Source: Aquitalea pelogenes (GTDB lineage: Bacteria; Pseudomonadota; Gammaproteobacteria; Burkholderiales; Chromobacteriaceae). From it: a stretch of 64,000 nucleotides of DNA. The translations under genes and the position numbers were made by a program. The notes under the pieces were generated by a model. It did no database searches and was not told the origin of the DNA. It was given only the letters and a program-made list of their open reading frames with translations. Location: positions 1-64,000 of the forward strand of contig NZ_LNQV01000010.1 in the NCBI RefSeq assembly GCF_001515305.1, given 5' to 3'. Of this stretch, positions 16,587-25,383 are shown one piece after another. Positions within the stretch are counted from its first letter, which is position 1. Each line of letters starts with the position of its first letter.

Positions 16587-17831
16587 ATGTTCCAACACGT
16601 GAAGGTGGCCATCTCCGGCGCCCAGATCCTGTTCGTCGCTTTTGGCGCACTGGTTCTGGTTCCGCTGCTGACTGGCCTCAACCCGGCCATGGCCTTGCTT
16701 GGTGCCGGTATTGGCACCTTGCTGTTCCAGCTGTGTACCGGTCGTCAGGTACCCATTTTCCTGGGCAGCTCCTTTGCCTTTATCGGCCCCATCATCTACT
16801 CCATGCATACCTGGGGCCAAGGTGCCACCATGTTCGGCCTGTTTGCCGCCGGTTTCATGTACTTCGTGTTTGCCGCCATCGTGCGCTGGCGCGGCATGGC
16901 CATGGTCAACAAGCTGCTGCCGCCGGTGGTGATTGGCCCGGTGATCATGATCATCGGTCTGTCGGTAGCCACCGCTGCATCCGGCATGGCCATGGGCCAG
17001 GCTGGCGGCAAGCAGATCATGCCTTATGAAACCTCCATGCTGCTGGCTGCGATTTCGCTGGCCACCACCATCATCGTTTCCATTTACGCGCGTGGCATGT
17101 TCAAGCTGGTGCCGATTCTGGCCGGCGTCACCGTGGGCTATATCGCTGCTGCCTTCATGGGCGTGGTGGATTTTGCCAAGCTGGCCAATGCACCGTGGTT
17201 TGCCGCACCGGTATTCCACAGCCCCGAGGTCAACTGGTCTGCCGCGCTGTTCATGCTGCCGGTGGCCATTGCCCCGTCCATCGAACACATCGGTGGCGTG
17301 ATGGCCATTGGCGGCGTGACCGGCAAAGACTTCACCAATACGCCGGGCCTGCATCGCACCCTGATGGGTGATGGCCTGGGCGTGTGCGTGGCTGGCCTGA
17401 TCGGCGGCCCGCCGGTGACTACCTATGCCGAAGTGACCGGCGCAGTGATGATCACCCGCAACTTCAACCCGGTGACCATGACCTGGGCCGCCGTGTTTGC
17501 CATCTGCATGGCGTTCTTCGGCAAGTTCAATGCCCTGCTGCAATCCATCCCGATGCCGGTAATGGGCGGCATCATGGTGCTGCTGTTCGGCACCATCGCC
17601 TCCATCGGCCTGAAGACGCTGATTGAAGCCAAGGTGGACCTGATGCAGCCGCGCAATCTGGTCATCATCTCGGTAGTGCTGACTGCCGGTATCGGTGGCC
17701 TGACACTGAAGCTGGGCGGGCTGGAACTGGCCGGCGTGGGCCTGTGCTCGATTCTGGCCATGGCGCTGAACCTGATTCTGCCCAAATCCTCGGCCAGCCA
17801 TGACGGCATTGTCGAAGGGCAGGACATCTAA
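16587..17831 (+). CDS. uraA: Uracil:H+ symporter (NCS2 / uracil-xanthine permease)
   Basis: A 414-residue membrane protein of the nucleobase/ascorbate transporter family. It has an N-terminal hydrophobic AQILFVAFGALVLVPLLTG, the FLGSSFAFIGPI stretch on TM3, and the PSIEHIGG and GPPVTTYAEVTGA segments that carry the substrate-binding Glu and proton path in UraA. Family and neighbours (upp) favour uracil as substrate over xanthine. The ATG at 16587 follows AGGGAAATCCC. A strong terminator follows. Confidence 0.93.
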   Translation: MFQHVKVAISGAQILFVAFGALVLVPLLTGLNPAMALLGAGIGTLLFQLCTGRQVPIFLGSSFAFIGPIIYSMHTWGQGATMFGLFAAGFMYFVFAAIVRWRGMAMVNKLLPPVVIGPVIMIIGLSVATAASGMAMGQAGGKQIMPYETSMLLAAISLATTIIVSIYARGMFKLVPILAGVTVGYIAAAFMGVVDFAKLANAPWFAAPVFHSPEVNWSAALFMLPVAIAPSIEHIGGVMAIGGVTGKDFTNTPGLHRTLMGDGLGVCVAGLIGGPPVTTYAEVTGAVMITRNFNPVTMTWAAVFAICMAFFGKFNALLQSIPMPVMGGIMVLLFGTIASIGLKTLIEAKVDLMQPRNLVIISVVLTAGIGGLTLKLGGLELAGVGLCSILAMALNLILPKSSASHDGIVEGQDI

Positions 17832-17873
17832 GTACTTGATCAAGGCGATCGGACACGACTGCCTGAGAAAGAC

Positions 17874-17903
17874 AAAAGCGCGGGCTATCCGCGCTTTTTC
17901 TTT
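17874..17903 (+). terminator. Intrinsic terminator after uraA
   Basis: AAAGCGCGG-GCTAT-CCGCGCTTTTTCTTT, about 43 bp after the stop. Confidence 0.9.
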
Positions 17904-17987
17904 ATATAAATCAGACAGGTCGCAATATTACCGCTTCATGTCCGGATGATGAACGACAGCTTGCCGGGCAGATTGGATAATGTTGAC

Positions 17988-18108
17988 ACTCTGTTGAAGT
18001 TTCTTCAGGGCTTGCCGTGCATCAGCAAGCCACTGCCGTCAGGGGCAGACAGCAAACTCCTTTGTTGTGTAATTGAAAACGCCATCTGTCGATGGCGTTA
18101 TTTTTTTG
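17988..18108 (+). ncRNA. Candidate small RNA (three stem-loops, terminal T7)
   Basis: Non-coding DNA between uraA and the acetyltransferases folds into three consecutive plus-strand hairpins. These are GGCTTGC/GCAAGCC (18009-18031), CTGCC/GGCAG (18033-18048), and a terminator stem at 18079-18099 followed by ATTTTTTT. ACGACA (17953-17958), 17 bp and GATAAT (17976-17981) form a weak possible promoter, giving a transcript of about 120 nt. No known RNA family was recognised. It could instead be unrelated structure next to a shared terminator. Confidence 0.35.
18077..18108. terminator. Bidirectional intrinsic terminator
   Basis: AACGCCATC-TGTC-GATGGCGTT with A/T tracts on both sides. On the minus strand it lies 8 bp after the acetyltransferase stop, with TTTTC following; on the plus strand it is followed by ATTTTTTT. 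Confidence 0.85.
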
Positions 18109-18116
18109 TCCTGCGT

Positions 18117-18635
18117 CTAGACCGGTCCATGCAAGGGCATGGGGCGCAGTCTTGCCATTTTCAACACATCTTCATAACGCCCGTTGCGCAAGGCATATGC
18201 GCGCAAACAGGCCTCTTCGACAAAACCATACTTGCGGTACAAGCCCAGCGCAGCGGCATTGTCGGTGAAAACCGTCAGTTCCACCCGGTGCAGGCCCAGC
18301 CAGTTATCGGCCAGGTCCAGCATGGCCTGCAGCAAGGCAGAACCCACGCCCTGTCCCTGCCATTCGCGCTGCACCGCCATGCCCAGGCTGGCACCATGGG
18401 CCAGTCTTGGTGCACATTCCCGCCACAGTGAACCATGGGCAATCACCTGGCCTTCGGCCGTTTCCAGCAACAGCGCATGGTGCAGCGGGTCGCTAGCTGC
18501 CAGCCGCTGTTGCCATAGCTGCATGGATGGATAAGGAAGCTGCAGGGTATTGCCGTAACAGAGCGGATCGCTCATCAGGGCGCGCAGTGCCGCGGCATCT
18601 GCCGGACCGGGTTTGCGAATGCGAAACTGGCTCAT
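18117..18635 (-). CDS. GNAT-family N-acetyltransferase (copy 1)
   Basis: 172 residues, a single GNAT domain. The acetyl-CoA loop is QGQGVGSALLQAM, and the C-terminal motif is DNAAALGLYRKYGFVEEACLR. It acetylates an unknown amine or protein N-terminus. The adjacent upstream gene is a paralogue with the same DNWLGL stretch and the same C-terminal GRY.D...MARL ending, overlapping by an ATGA. The pair looks like a tandem duplication that has diverged. Confidence 0.88.
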   Translation of the reverse strand: MSQFRIRKPGPADAAALRALMSDPLCYGNTLQLPYPSMQLWQQRLAASDPLHHALLLETAEGQVIAHGSLWRECAPRLAHGASLGMAVQREWQGQGVGSALLQAMLDLADNWLGLHRVELTVFTDNAAALGLYRKYGFVEEACLRAYALRNGRYEDVLKMARLRPMPLHGPV

Positions 18636-19144
18636 GCCTGACCTCCTGCCGGCCAGTGCAGCCGTGCCATCACCACGCTGTCCACATAGCGTCCGTCTTG
18701 CAGGATGTCCTGCCGCACCACGCCTTCATGCTGGAAGCCAAAGCGCTCGTACAGCGCAATGGCGCGCTGGTTGTCCTGCTGGGCCATCAGTTGCAGCCGG
18801 ATCAGCCCCAGCCAGTTGTCGGACAGCTCCAGCAAGGCCTGCATCAGGGCACGCCCCACGCCCTTGCCCTGCCATTCGTCGCGGACCAGCAGGAACAGGT
18901 CGGCCACATGGCGGCAACGCGCCTGCGGCAGGATGGTGAGCCCGGCGCTGGCTATCACTTCGTCGGCAGCATCACAGGCCACCAGCCAGTGACAGGATGG
19001 GGACAGCTGCAGCAATTTTTGCTGCCAGTCGGCGGCCGACTGATAGGGCTGCTGTGAAGTATGGCGTACCACGCCGGGGGCGGATTGCAAGCGCGCCATG
19101 GCGGCGGCGTCTTCCGGCTCGATGCGGCGGATATGAAAACTCAT
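18632..19144 (-). CDS. GNAT-family N-acetyltransferase (copy 2)
   Basis: 170 residues. The acetyl-CoA loop is QGKGVGRALMQAL, and the C-terminal part is DNQRAIALYERFGFQHEGVVR. The N-terminal MSFHIRRIEPEDAAAMARL is the usual GNAT opening. It is transcribed first in a two-gene unit with copy 1. The substrate is unknown; the family resembles YhhY/PhnO-like enzymes. Confidence 0.88.
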   Translation of the reverse strand: MSFHIRRIEPEDAAAMARLQSAPGVVRHTSQQPYQSAADWQQKLLQLSPSCHWLVACDAADEVIASAGLTILPQARCRHVADLFLLVRDEWQGKGVGRALMQALLELSDNWLGLIRLQLMAQQDNQRAIALYERFGFQHEGVVRQDILQDGRYVDSVVMARLHWPAGGQA

Positions 19145-19229
19145 GCGCGATTGCTCCCTTGCAGCCAGTTACAGACAGTCAATCCGCCATCATGACAAAC
19201 AGCAGCACGATGTTACAAGCCAGCTGATC

Positions 19230-19264
19230 AAACAAAAGCCCCGTTCCATGATGGAAACGGGGCT
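19230..19264 (-). terminator. Intrinsic terminator of the D-lactate dehydrogenase gene
   Basis: On the minus strand AGCCCCGTTTCC-ATCA-TGGAACGGGGCTTTTGTTTG, 25 bp after the stop at 19289. Confidence 0.85.
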
Positions 19265-19288
19265 GTCGATTGATGACAGGACTGCAGA

Positions 19289-22117
19289 TCAGCGGCTACG
19301 GCAGGCCTTGTCCACCAGATACATCAGGCTTTGATAAGGGATGCCGGAGTTGGCAGACAGGCCAATCTCGCAAGTAATGCTATTGGAGAAGCCGCTGCCG
19401 CAGTCCTTCACCTGTGCCTTGAGGCCGGTGAGCGCACTGCTGTTGAGTTCCGGATGGCTGAAGCCCTTGTCACCGGCAAAGCCGCAGCAGGTAATGCCCT
19501 GCGGCTCGACCACCTTGCTGGCGCAGCGTTTGGCCAGGGCATTGAGCATGGCCGCCTGGCCGGTCTTGCGCATGGAGCACACCACGTGCAGCGCCACGCT
19601 TTCTGGCTGCGGGGTGAAGACCAGATATTCGGCGGCCACTTCCTGCACGAAACGGGTAACGTCATACACTTGCAGACGCTTGTCCTGCAGCCCTTCCAGC
19701 ATGCTGGCGGTACACACGCCATTGTCGACAATCACCGGCCAGCGGCCATTGTCACTGGCCTGCAGCAAGGCCGCTTCCAGCTCGGACAGCTTGCTGGCGG
19801 CGGCATCCACTGCTCCCTTTGACTTGAACGGCGTGCCACAGCACAGGCCATCCATCTGCTGCGGGTAGAGAATCTGGTAACCGGCCTTGCCCAGCACCGA
19901 GGCCACCACCTCGTTCAGCGGCCGTTGATCCGGCTGCGCCCTGGCCGGGGCAAAGGTACGCGTCAGGCAGGATGGCAGATACACCACCTTGCGCTCGCCC
20001 TGCTTGCCGCCATCCAGCCGCAGCTTGCCGGCAGCGCGGGGGAAGTATGGCGTCCAGTACGGAATACGCCGCCCCACTACCCGGCGCAGGCTGCGCATCA
20101 GCACGCCGGTGGCGGCATTGCCGGCCACGCTTTGCACGGTTTGCAGCGCACGCAAGCCAAGGCGTGCACCCGCGGTGGCGGTGTCATAGTGGCTGGCCAG
20201 GGTGTTGGCCAGCGCCCAGCCGGTATCGCTCAGATTCTGCTGGCGCAACTGACTGGTGAGCGCGCCGGTGTTGATGCCCACCGGACAGGCGGATTCACAC
20301 AAGCCACAGGTGGTACAGGTTTCATCCCCGGCAAACTGGTAGCGCTCGCGCAGCTCATCCAGCCGGGACGGGTCCTTGCCGCTTTGCTCCAGCGCAGCCA
20401 TTTCGCGGTTGGCCACAATGCGCTGGCGCGGCGACAGGGTGATGGCGCGGCTGGGACACATCACTTCGCAGAAGCCGCACTCGATGCACTTGTCGATCAG
20501 CGCATTGGCGGTGGGAATCGGCTTCAGGTTGCGGATATGCAGCAGCTTGTCGTGGGTGATGATCACATCCGGGTTCAGGATGCCATCCGGGTCGAACAGG
20601 GCTTTGAGTTCCTGCATGATGCGATAAGCCGCCGGGCCCCATTCCATCTCGACAAACGGTGCCATATTGCGGCCGGTGCCGTGCTCGGCCTTGACCGCAC
20701 CTTCGTATTCCACCGCCACCAGCTTGCACACGTCCTCGATAAAGGCTTCGTAGCGCTTGATTTCGGCTTCGCCGGAGAAATTGGGCGTGAACACGAAGTG
20801 CAGGTTACCTTCCAGCGCATGGCCGAAGATGATGGCTTCGTCGTAATGGTACTGGCGGAACAAGGCCTGCAGCTTGAGCGTGCCTTCAGCCAGGTGCTCG
20901 ATGGGGAACACCACGTCTTCGATGATGACGGTGGTTTCCGCCGCACGCATGGCACCCACACTGGGGAACATGCCCTTGCGGATATTCCACAAGCGGGTGT
21001 ATTCCTCGGCCACATCGGTAAAGCGGATGCCGGACAGATTGGGAATGGTCGCGATATAGCCGCAAATGGCATCAATCTGTGCGGTCAGTGACACGGCATC
21101 ACGGGCACGGGTTTCAATCAGGATGGCCGCAGCCTCATCGCCCAGCGTCTTCAGTTCGGCCGGCACCCCGGCCTTGTTTTCCACCGAACGCAGGCTGGCG
21201 CGGTCCAGCAGCTCGGCCGAGGACACCACGTCCTTGTGCTGGGCCAGCAACTGGATGGCATCGCAGGCGTCCTTGATGGTGGGGTACAGCACCAACGCCG
21301 ATGCCTTGCTGGGCAGCTCTTCCACCGTGTGGTAAGTCGCCTCGGACACAAAAGCCAGCGTGCCTTCGCTGCCGACAATCAGATGCAGCAGCATGTCCAG
21401 CGGATCGGCAAAATCCACCAGCGCATTCAGGCTGTAGCCGGTGGTGTTCTTCATCTTGTACTTGCGGCGGATACGCGCTTCCAGCTCGCCATCGGCACGG
21501 ATACGTGCGGCCAGAGCCCCCAGTCCGGCCAGCAGGCCGGCATGGGACTGGCGGAAAGCCGCCACGCTGGCGGCATCGCCGGTATCCAGCACCGTGCCGT
21601 CAGCCAGCACCAGCCGCAGGCTCTTGATGGTCTGGTAAGTGTTTTGCGCCGTACCGCAGCACATGCCGCTGGAGTTGTTGCTGACAATGCCGCCTATCAT
21701 CGCCGAGTTGATGGTGGCCGGGTCCGGACCGATCTTGCGGCCAAACGGCAACAGTGCCGCATTGGCGGCCGCGCCGATCACCCCCGGCTGCAGGCGGATG
21801 GCACGTCCTTCATCCAGGACTTGCAGGTCTTTCCAGCCATGATTGGCCACCACCAGAATGGAATCGCTCACCGCCTGGCCGGACAGCGAAGTACCTGCCG
21901 CACGGAAGGTGACCGGCAATTTCAATGCCGCAGCCTGTGCCAGCACTGCCTGCACTTCGGCCTCGGAGTGTGTCTGGATGACAAGTTTGGGCACCAGCCG
22001 GTAACAGGACGCATCCGTCCCGTAGGCCAGGGTGGACAGCGGGTCGCTAAATACCCGCCTGGGGTCGATCACTTCGACAATGGCTTGGTGAAACAGCCGG
22101 TAAGCACCTTGCAGCAT
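19289..22117 (-). CDS. FAD/Fe-S D-lactate dehydrogenase, Dld-II type
   Basis: 942 residues. The N-terminal FAD-binding (PCMH) domain has YGTDASCYRLVPKLV and GTSLSGQAVSD near residues 28-95. A middle FAD-oxidase C domain contains GHALEGNLHFVFTPN. Two ferredoxin-type Cys motifs follow (CIECGFCEVMCPS, CTTCGLCESACPV), then a CCG-type domain (CCGTPFKSKG, CCGFAGDKGF). This order and length match the quinone-linked Dld-II of Shewanella; D-2-hydroxyglutarate dehydrogenases of the YdiJ type are the alternative. The ATG at 22117 is chosen for the GGAGAG before it and the family N-terminus; the open frame extends 50 codons upstream. Membrane-associated oxidation of D-lactate is inferred. Confidence 0.85.
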   Translation of the reverse strand: MLQGAYRLFHQAIVEVIDPRRVFSDPLSTLAYGTDASCYRLVPKLVIQTHSEAEVQAVLAQAAALKLPVTFRAAGTSLSGQAVSDSILVVANHGWKDLQVLDEGRAIRLQPGVIGAAANAALLPFGRKIGPDPATINSAMIGGIVSNNSSGMCCGTAQNTYQTIKSLRLVLADGTVLDTGDAASVAAFRQSHAGLLAGLGALAARIRADGELEARIRRKYKMKNTTGYSLNALVDFADPLDMLLHLIVGSEGTLAFVSEATYHTVEELPSKASALVLYPTIKDACDAIQLLAQHKDVVSSAELLDRASLRSVENKAGVPAELKTLGDEAAAILIETRARDAVSLTAQIDAICGYIATIPNLSGIRFTDVAEEYTRLWNIRKGMFPSVGAMRAAETTVIIEDVVFPIEHLAEGTLKLQALFRQYHYDEAIIFGHALEGNLHFVFTPNFSGEAEIKRYEAFIEDVCKLVAVEYEGAVKAEHGTGRNMAPFVEMEWGPAAYRIMQELKALFDPDGILNPDVIITHDKLLHIRNLKPIPTANALIDKCIECGFCEVMCPSRAITLSPRQRIVANREMAALEQSGKDPSRLDELRERYQFAGDETCTTCGLCESACPVGINTGALTSQLRQQNLSDTGWALANTLASHYDTATAGARLGLRALQTVQSVAGNAATGVLMRSLRRVVGRRIPYWTPYFPRAAGKLRLDGGKQGERKVVYLPSCLTRTFAPARAQPDQRPLNEVVASVLGKAGYQILYPQQMDGLCCGTPFKSKGAVDAAASKLSELEAALLQASDNGRWPVIVDNGVCTASMLEGLQDKRLQVYDVTRFVQEVAAEYLVFTPQPESVALHVVCSMRKTGQAAMLNALAKRCASKVVEPQGITCCGFAGDKGFSHPELNSSALTGLKAQVKDCGSGFSNSITCEIGLSANSGIPYQSLMYLVDKACRSR

Positions 22118-22326
22118 GAACTCTCTCCGCGGCGCGGGCAGCTGCTCTGTGTCGGCTTGCCACGCCAGGTTGCGCACGTCACCCGCTTGCAGAACTGCAA
22201 TGGCAGGTGAACGGTCCCAAGAATGTTGAAGCGGCATAGTGCCACATCTGGCATTTCTGCCCATCAAGGGATTACCCTGTCAGCCGGAAGGCTTACCGAT
22301 GAAAAAGCACAGAAAGGGGCAGCGAC

Positions 22327-22881
22327 ATGTTGATGCAGATTGATCAAGCCACATTGCTGGTAGTGGATATCCAGGACAAGCTGTTACCGGCGGTGGACCA
22401 GGCCGACGCCATGCTGGCAGCCAGCCTGTGGCTGGTGGGTGTGGCACACGACACCGGCCTGCCCATTGTGTTTTCCGAACAATATCCACGCGGCCTGGGC
22501 CACACCGAAGCCAGCCTGCTGGCACTGGCACCGCAAGCCGCCGTCGTGGAAAAGCTGCATTTTTCCTGCGTCGCCGCCGACTGCCTGCCAGACAGCCTGC
22601 TGGCGCGCAAACAGGTGATTGTCTGCGGCATGGAAACGCATGTCTGTGTCTTGCAGACGGTGCTGCAACTGCTGGCACAGGGCAAACAGGTGTTTGTGGT
22701 GGCCGATGCCGTGGCCAGCCGCCGCGACAGCGACAAGCAACTGGGCTTGCAACGCATGCAGGCAGCGGGAGCGGTATTGGTCAGTCGGGAAATGGTGTTG
22801 TTCGAAATGCTGGGCGTTGCCGGCAGTGAACTGTTCAAGGCCATGAGCCGCAAATATCTGATGGGCGTTCAACCAGGCTGA
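22327..22881 (+). CDS. Isochorismatase-family cysteine hydrolase
   Basis: 184 residues with the amidohydrolase triad. Asp14 lies in VVDIQDKL, Lys in VVEKLHFSC, and the nucleophilic Cys in GMETHVCVLQT, preceded by the cis-peptide region. This subgroup resembles YcaC and related hydrolases rather than true isochorismatases. The substrate is unknown. The ATG at 22327 follows AAAGGGG; the next in-frame ATG is two codons on. It is divergent from the dehydrogenase gene and has hairpins downstream. Confidence 0.88.
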   Translation: MLMQIDQATLLVVDIQDKLLPAVDQADAMLAASLWLVGVAHDTGLPIVFSEQYPRGLGHTEASLLALAPQAAVVEKLHFSCVAADCLPDSLLARKQVIVCGMETHVCVLQTVLQLLAQGKQVFVVADAVASRRDSDKQLGLQRMQAAGAVLVSREMVLFEMLGVAGSELFKAMSRKYLMGVQPG

Positions 22882-23263
22882 AGGCGGGTTGGTCGTCTGG
22901 CCGAAGAGTGGTCTCTTCGGCCAGACTGGCCGGTGGCGGCTATGCCGCTCTGTTTTCTCCTTTGCAGACTGGCGCAGGACGGTGATTGCAAGGAGGAGGG
23001 AGCAATCACCCGTCGCCAGCTACTGCATCACATATAGCAAATGGCGTGCCAGAAATGACAAGCCTTTGATAATATTGAACATGTCAATTTTCAGTGCCGG
23101 ATATCGTAAGCCCGCCTACCGGGCAGGCACGATATGCGCACCATTTCAGGGCATGAATCGACCAGAATGGCGCAAGCCCCTACCCTCTGGCGACTGGTGC
23201 TCTTGTGCTAGCATCAGCTGACTGAACCCGACAACTCTTTATTCCAAGCAGGAAACCCACCGC
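22882..23263. other. 382-bp intergenic region with strong hairpins
   Basis: No gene seen. It contains a perfect 14-bp inverted repeat, GTCTGGCCGAAGAG (22895-22908) and CTCTTCGGCCAGAC (22913-22926). A second hairpin GCGGC-TAT-GCCGC followed by TCTGTTTTCT (about 22936-22957) probably ends the hydrolase transcript. The stretch from about 23030 to 23110 is relatively AT-rich and could hold the promoter of the DUF2322 gene. Confidence 0.55.
22895..22957 (+). terminator. Double hairpin, probable terminator of the hydrolase gene
   Basis: A 14-bp perfect stem with a TGGT loop is followed 12 bp later by a GCGGC/GCCGC stem and a T-rich tract. Confidence 0.5.
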
Positions 23264-23593
23264 ATGACCACCACCTTCAAGGATATTCTGGAAACCTTGC
23301 CAACCACCGATGGCATCGCCGCCATCGTACTGCTGGATGCTGCCGGCGAAACCCTCACCCGTCTGGAAAACAAGCCGGGCACTGCCGGTTCGGTACGGGT
23401 TTACCATGCCCTCATCAAGAAACACAGCCATATCAACCGCGCAGCCGCCCTGGAAGGCTTGCAGCTGTATGCGGAACATACTGCCGATGCGCGCCTGTAT
23501 CCGGGCAAGCATCCGAATATCGACCGCCTGCTGGCCATTGCCGAAGACGGCGCACCTGGCCTGCGTGCCCGCATCGTACTGGAAAACGACTAG
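23264..23593 (+). CDS. DUF2322 family protein
   Basis: 109 residues, matching the DUF2322 family in length and opening (MTTTFKDILETLPTTDGIAAIVLLDAAG). It also has the VYHALIKKHSHINRAAALEGLQLYAEHT and LYPGKHPNIDRLL stretches. The protein is small, soluble and of unknown function. It is monocistronic, convergent with the permease gene, with a hairpin between them. Confidence 0.82.
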   Translation: MTTTFKDILETLPTTDGIAAIVLLDAAGETLTRLENKPGTAGSVRVYHALIKKHSHINRAAALEGLQLYAEHTADARLYPGKHPNIDRLLAIAEDGAPGLRARIVLEND

Positions 23594-23609
23594 CCACCAG
23601 CCTGCGCCT

Positions 23610-23637
23610 GACCGACCCGGCCTGTGCCAGGTCGGTC
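23610..23637. terminator. Hairpin between convergent genes
   Basis: GACCGACC, a 12-base loop, GGTCGGTC. No T run follows on either strand, so termination by this structure is uncertain. Confidence 0.4.
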
Positions 23638-23677
23638 AAGCCTTGACTGTCCAAGCAGTAGCAGGCGTTTTGGCTTG

Positions 23678-24922
23678 CTACCAGCTTTCCGGCAGCACCC
23701 CAAACAGCGATACCACCGCATAGACTCCGCTGAGGAAGAAGGTGGCGACAATCAGCCACTGCACACTGCGGTGGGCATACCAGCCACAGACGAACTCGCT
23801 GCCAACATCGCCCCGACGCCGTGCGGCATTCAGCAGCAGAACCGGGATGATGCCCATCAGCACACCACCAAATGTGCCGGCGAAGTACAGCGCATTGACG
23901 AAGCTGGCAATGCCCGAATACGCCAGCAGGAAAGGCGGCAGTGCAACCACGGCCAGCACCAGCAGGCGTTTGCCTTTTTGCTGTTCGCTTCCCAGGCGGA
24001 AGTGGTCGAAGATATTGGTGAACAGGCAGCCACCCAGCCCCCAGTAGGAAGTCAGCATGGCCAGCAAGGCGAAGATGTTGGCGGTGTAATAGGCCCATTG
24101 CCCCAGCGCCCGGCCCCAGCTTAGTGTGGCCACCTGGGTCAGGTTGTCGCTGCCGACCAGGGCAATCACCGAAGCCGGAATCAGCGCGACAAAGACAAAG
24201 GTCAGCGCCATGCCCGCCATGATGAGACCGGGCAGCTTGCGCGGTGCCGTCAGATTACCGCGCACCAGCTCTGGCACCAGAAACTGCGCGCCGAACACAA
24301 ATACCGCCAGATTGAACACCGGCACCACATACTGCCAGTGACTGAGCCACAGATTGCTCAACCGTGCATCCTGACTGACGATGGACGCCAGAATCAGTGC
24401 CAGGATGATGACAATCATGCTGATGCTGATCAGCTTGTTACCCGCCCCCAGCACTTTCAGGCCCAGATACAGCACGGCTACCGACGGCACGATGAACAGG
24501 ATGCTACCCAGCTCCCTGCTCATGCCATAAGCACCGAGCAAATCCAGCATGATGCTGCCACTGCCTGCCATATAGGCCGTCAACGCGCCAAAGCTGTTGG
24601 CGGCCACCGCCAGAAACAACAGCCAGCCGCCCACTCCGCCCAGATAGCGGCGTGCCAGGCCACTGAGCTGATGATTGCCACGGGTACGCAGCGCAACCTC
24701 CGTCAGGTAGAGCATGGTGATGGTGCACAGCACACAGGTGAGTGCCAGGCACAGCAACAGCGGGACATAACCGGTCTTGCGCGCGGCAAAAGCCATGCCC
24801 AGTACGCCCGCCCCGATATTGGTGCCAAAAATGATGCCTATGGTTTCCAGCCTGCTGATGGGCTGCACCAGCAAGCCAGAGTCTGCATGGGACGGCTCTG
24901 CCGCCAGTTCACTTGAATGCAT
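23678..24922 (-). CDS. Amino acid permease, HAAAP (aromatic/hydroxy amino acid) type
   Basis: About 414 residues with eleven hydrophobic helices. The TM1 motif is GIIFGTNIGAGVLGM, typical of the HAAAP and related APC transporters that use H+ or Na+ symport. The start is set at ATG 24922 because GGAG lies about 9 bp upstream; the longer TTG start has no ribosome site. It lies downstream of an FAD amine-oxidase-like gene and a small NTF2-like gene on the same strand. This suggests uptake and oxidation of one amino acid or amine. Confidence 0.82.
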   Translation of the reverse strand: MHSSELAAEPSHADSGLLVQPISRLETIGIIFGTNIGAGVLGMAFAARKTGYVPLLLCLALTCVLCTITMLYLTEVALRTRGNHQLSGLARRYLGGVGGWLLFLAVAANSFGALTAYMAGSGSIMLDLLGAYGMSRELGSILFIVPSVAVLYLGLKVLGAGNKLISISMIVIILALILASIVSQDARLSNLWLSHWQYVVPVFNLAVFVFGAQFLVPELVRGNLTAPRKLPGLIMAGMALTFVFVALIPASVIALVGSDNLTQVATLSWGRALGQWAYYTANIFALLAMLTSYWGLGGCLFTNIFDHFRLGSEQQKGKRLLVLAVVALPPFLLAYSGIASFVNALYFAGTFGGVLMGIIPVLLLNAARRRGDVGSEFVCGWYAHRSVQWLIVATFFLSGVYAVVSLFGVLPESW

Positions 24923-24993
24923 GGAAGCTCCGTGGAAGTGCAAGAATCAGCCGGTCAGCGTGGCAACCACACTGACGCGGCTGGCGACAGGTT

Positions 24994-25365
24994 TCACTGC
25001 GGATGGGAATACAGCTTGAATGCAATACGCCAGCGCCCCTGGCGCTTGAACAGCGAGACGTAATCGGTAAAAACCTTCCCGGCCAAAGGCGTTTGCAGCT
25101 CCGCCATGGCGGCATTGCCGCACAGACGGATTTCGCCAATCTGCAGACCATAGGGCTCGCCCTGGGCATGCGGCGAAACACGGGTTTGCAGCAGGTTGCG
25201 GTATTGCGTCTGGTCCAGCCGCGATTCGTTACCGTCAACATCGCCAAGCAAGATGGCATCGGGACGGAATGCTTCTTCCAGTTTTTCCGGCCGGCCGTAA
25301 TACAAGGCGTGGTAATAGGCAGTGAGTGCCTGGCGGATCTGTTCGATATCCGATGAGCAAGACAT
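24994..25365 (-). CDS. SnoaL/NTF2-like protein
   Basis: 123 residues with the cone-shaped NTF2-like pattern: an N-terminal helix (IEQIRQALTAYYHALYYG), FRPDAILLGDVDG, and the C-terminal strands YVSLFKRQGRWRIAFKLY. Similar proteins are listed as putative lumazine-binding or nuclear transport factor 2 family members. No catalytic residue can be assigned. It sits 18 bp after the FAD oxidoreductase gene, probably in one transcript. Confidence 0.8.
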   Translation of the reverse strand: MSCSSDIEQIRQALTAYYHALYYGRPEKLEEAFRPDAILLGDVDGNESRLDQTQYRNLLQTRVSPHAQGEPYGLQIGEIRLCGNAAMAELQTPLAGKVFTDYVSLFKRQGRWRIAFKLYSHPQ

Positions 25366-25383
25366 GCGGTTCTCCAGATGGGT

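Noticed and set aside
16431-17843. 470-residue minus-strand frame opposite uraA
   Set aside because: Very His/Gly/Gln-rich antisense shadow of a membrane-protein gene.
17946-18431. 161-residue plus-strand frame across the uraA/GNAT gap
   Set aside because: Runs through the bidirectional terminator and into antisense of the acetyltransferase gene.
19925-21091. 388-residue plus-strand frame opposite the D-lactate dehydrogenase gene
   Set aside because: Antisense shadow; no domain pattern.
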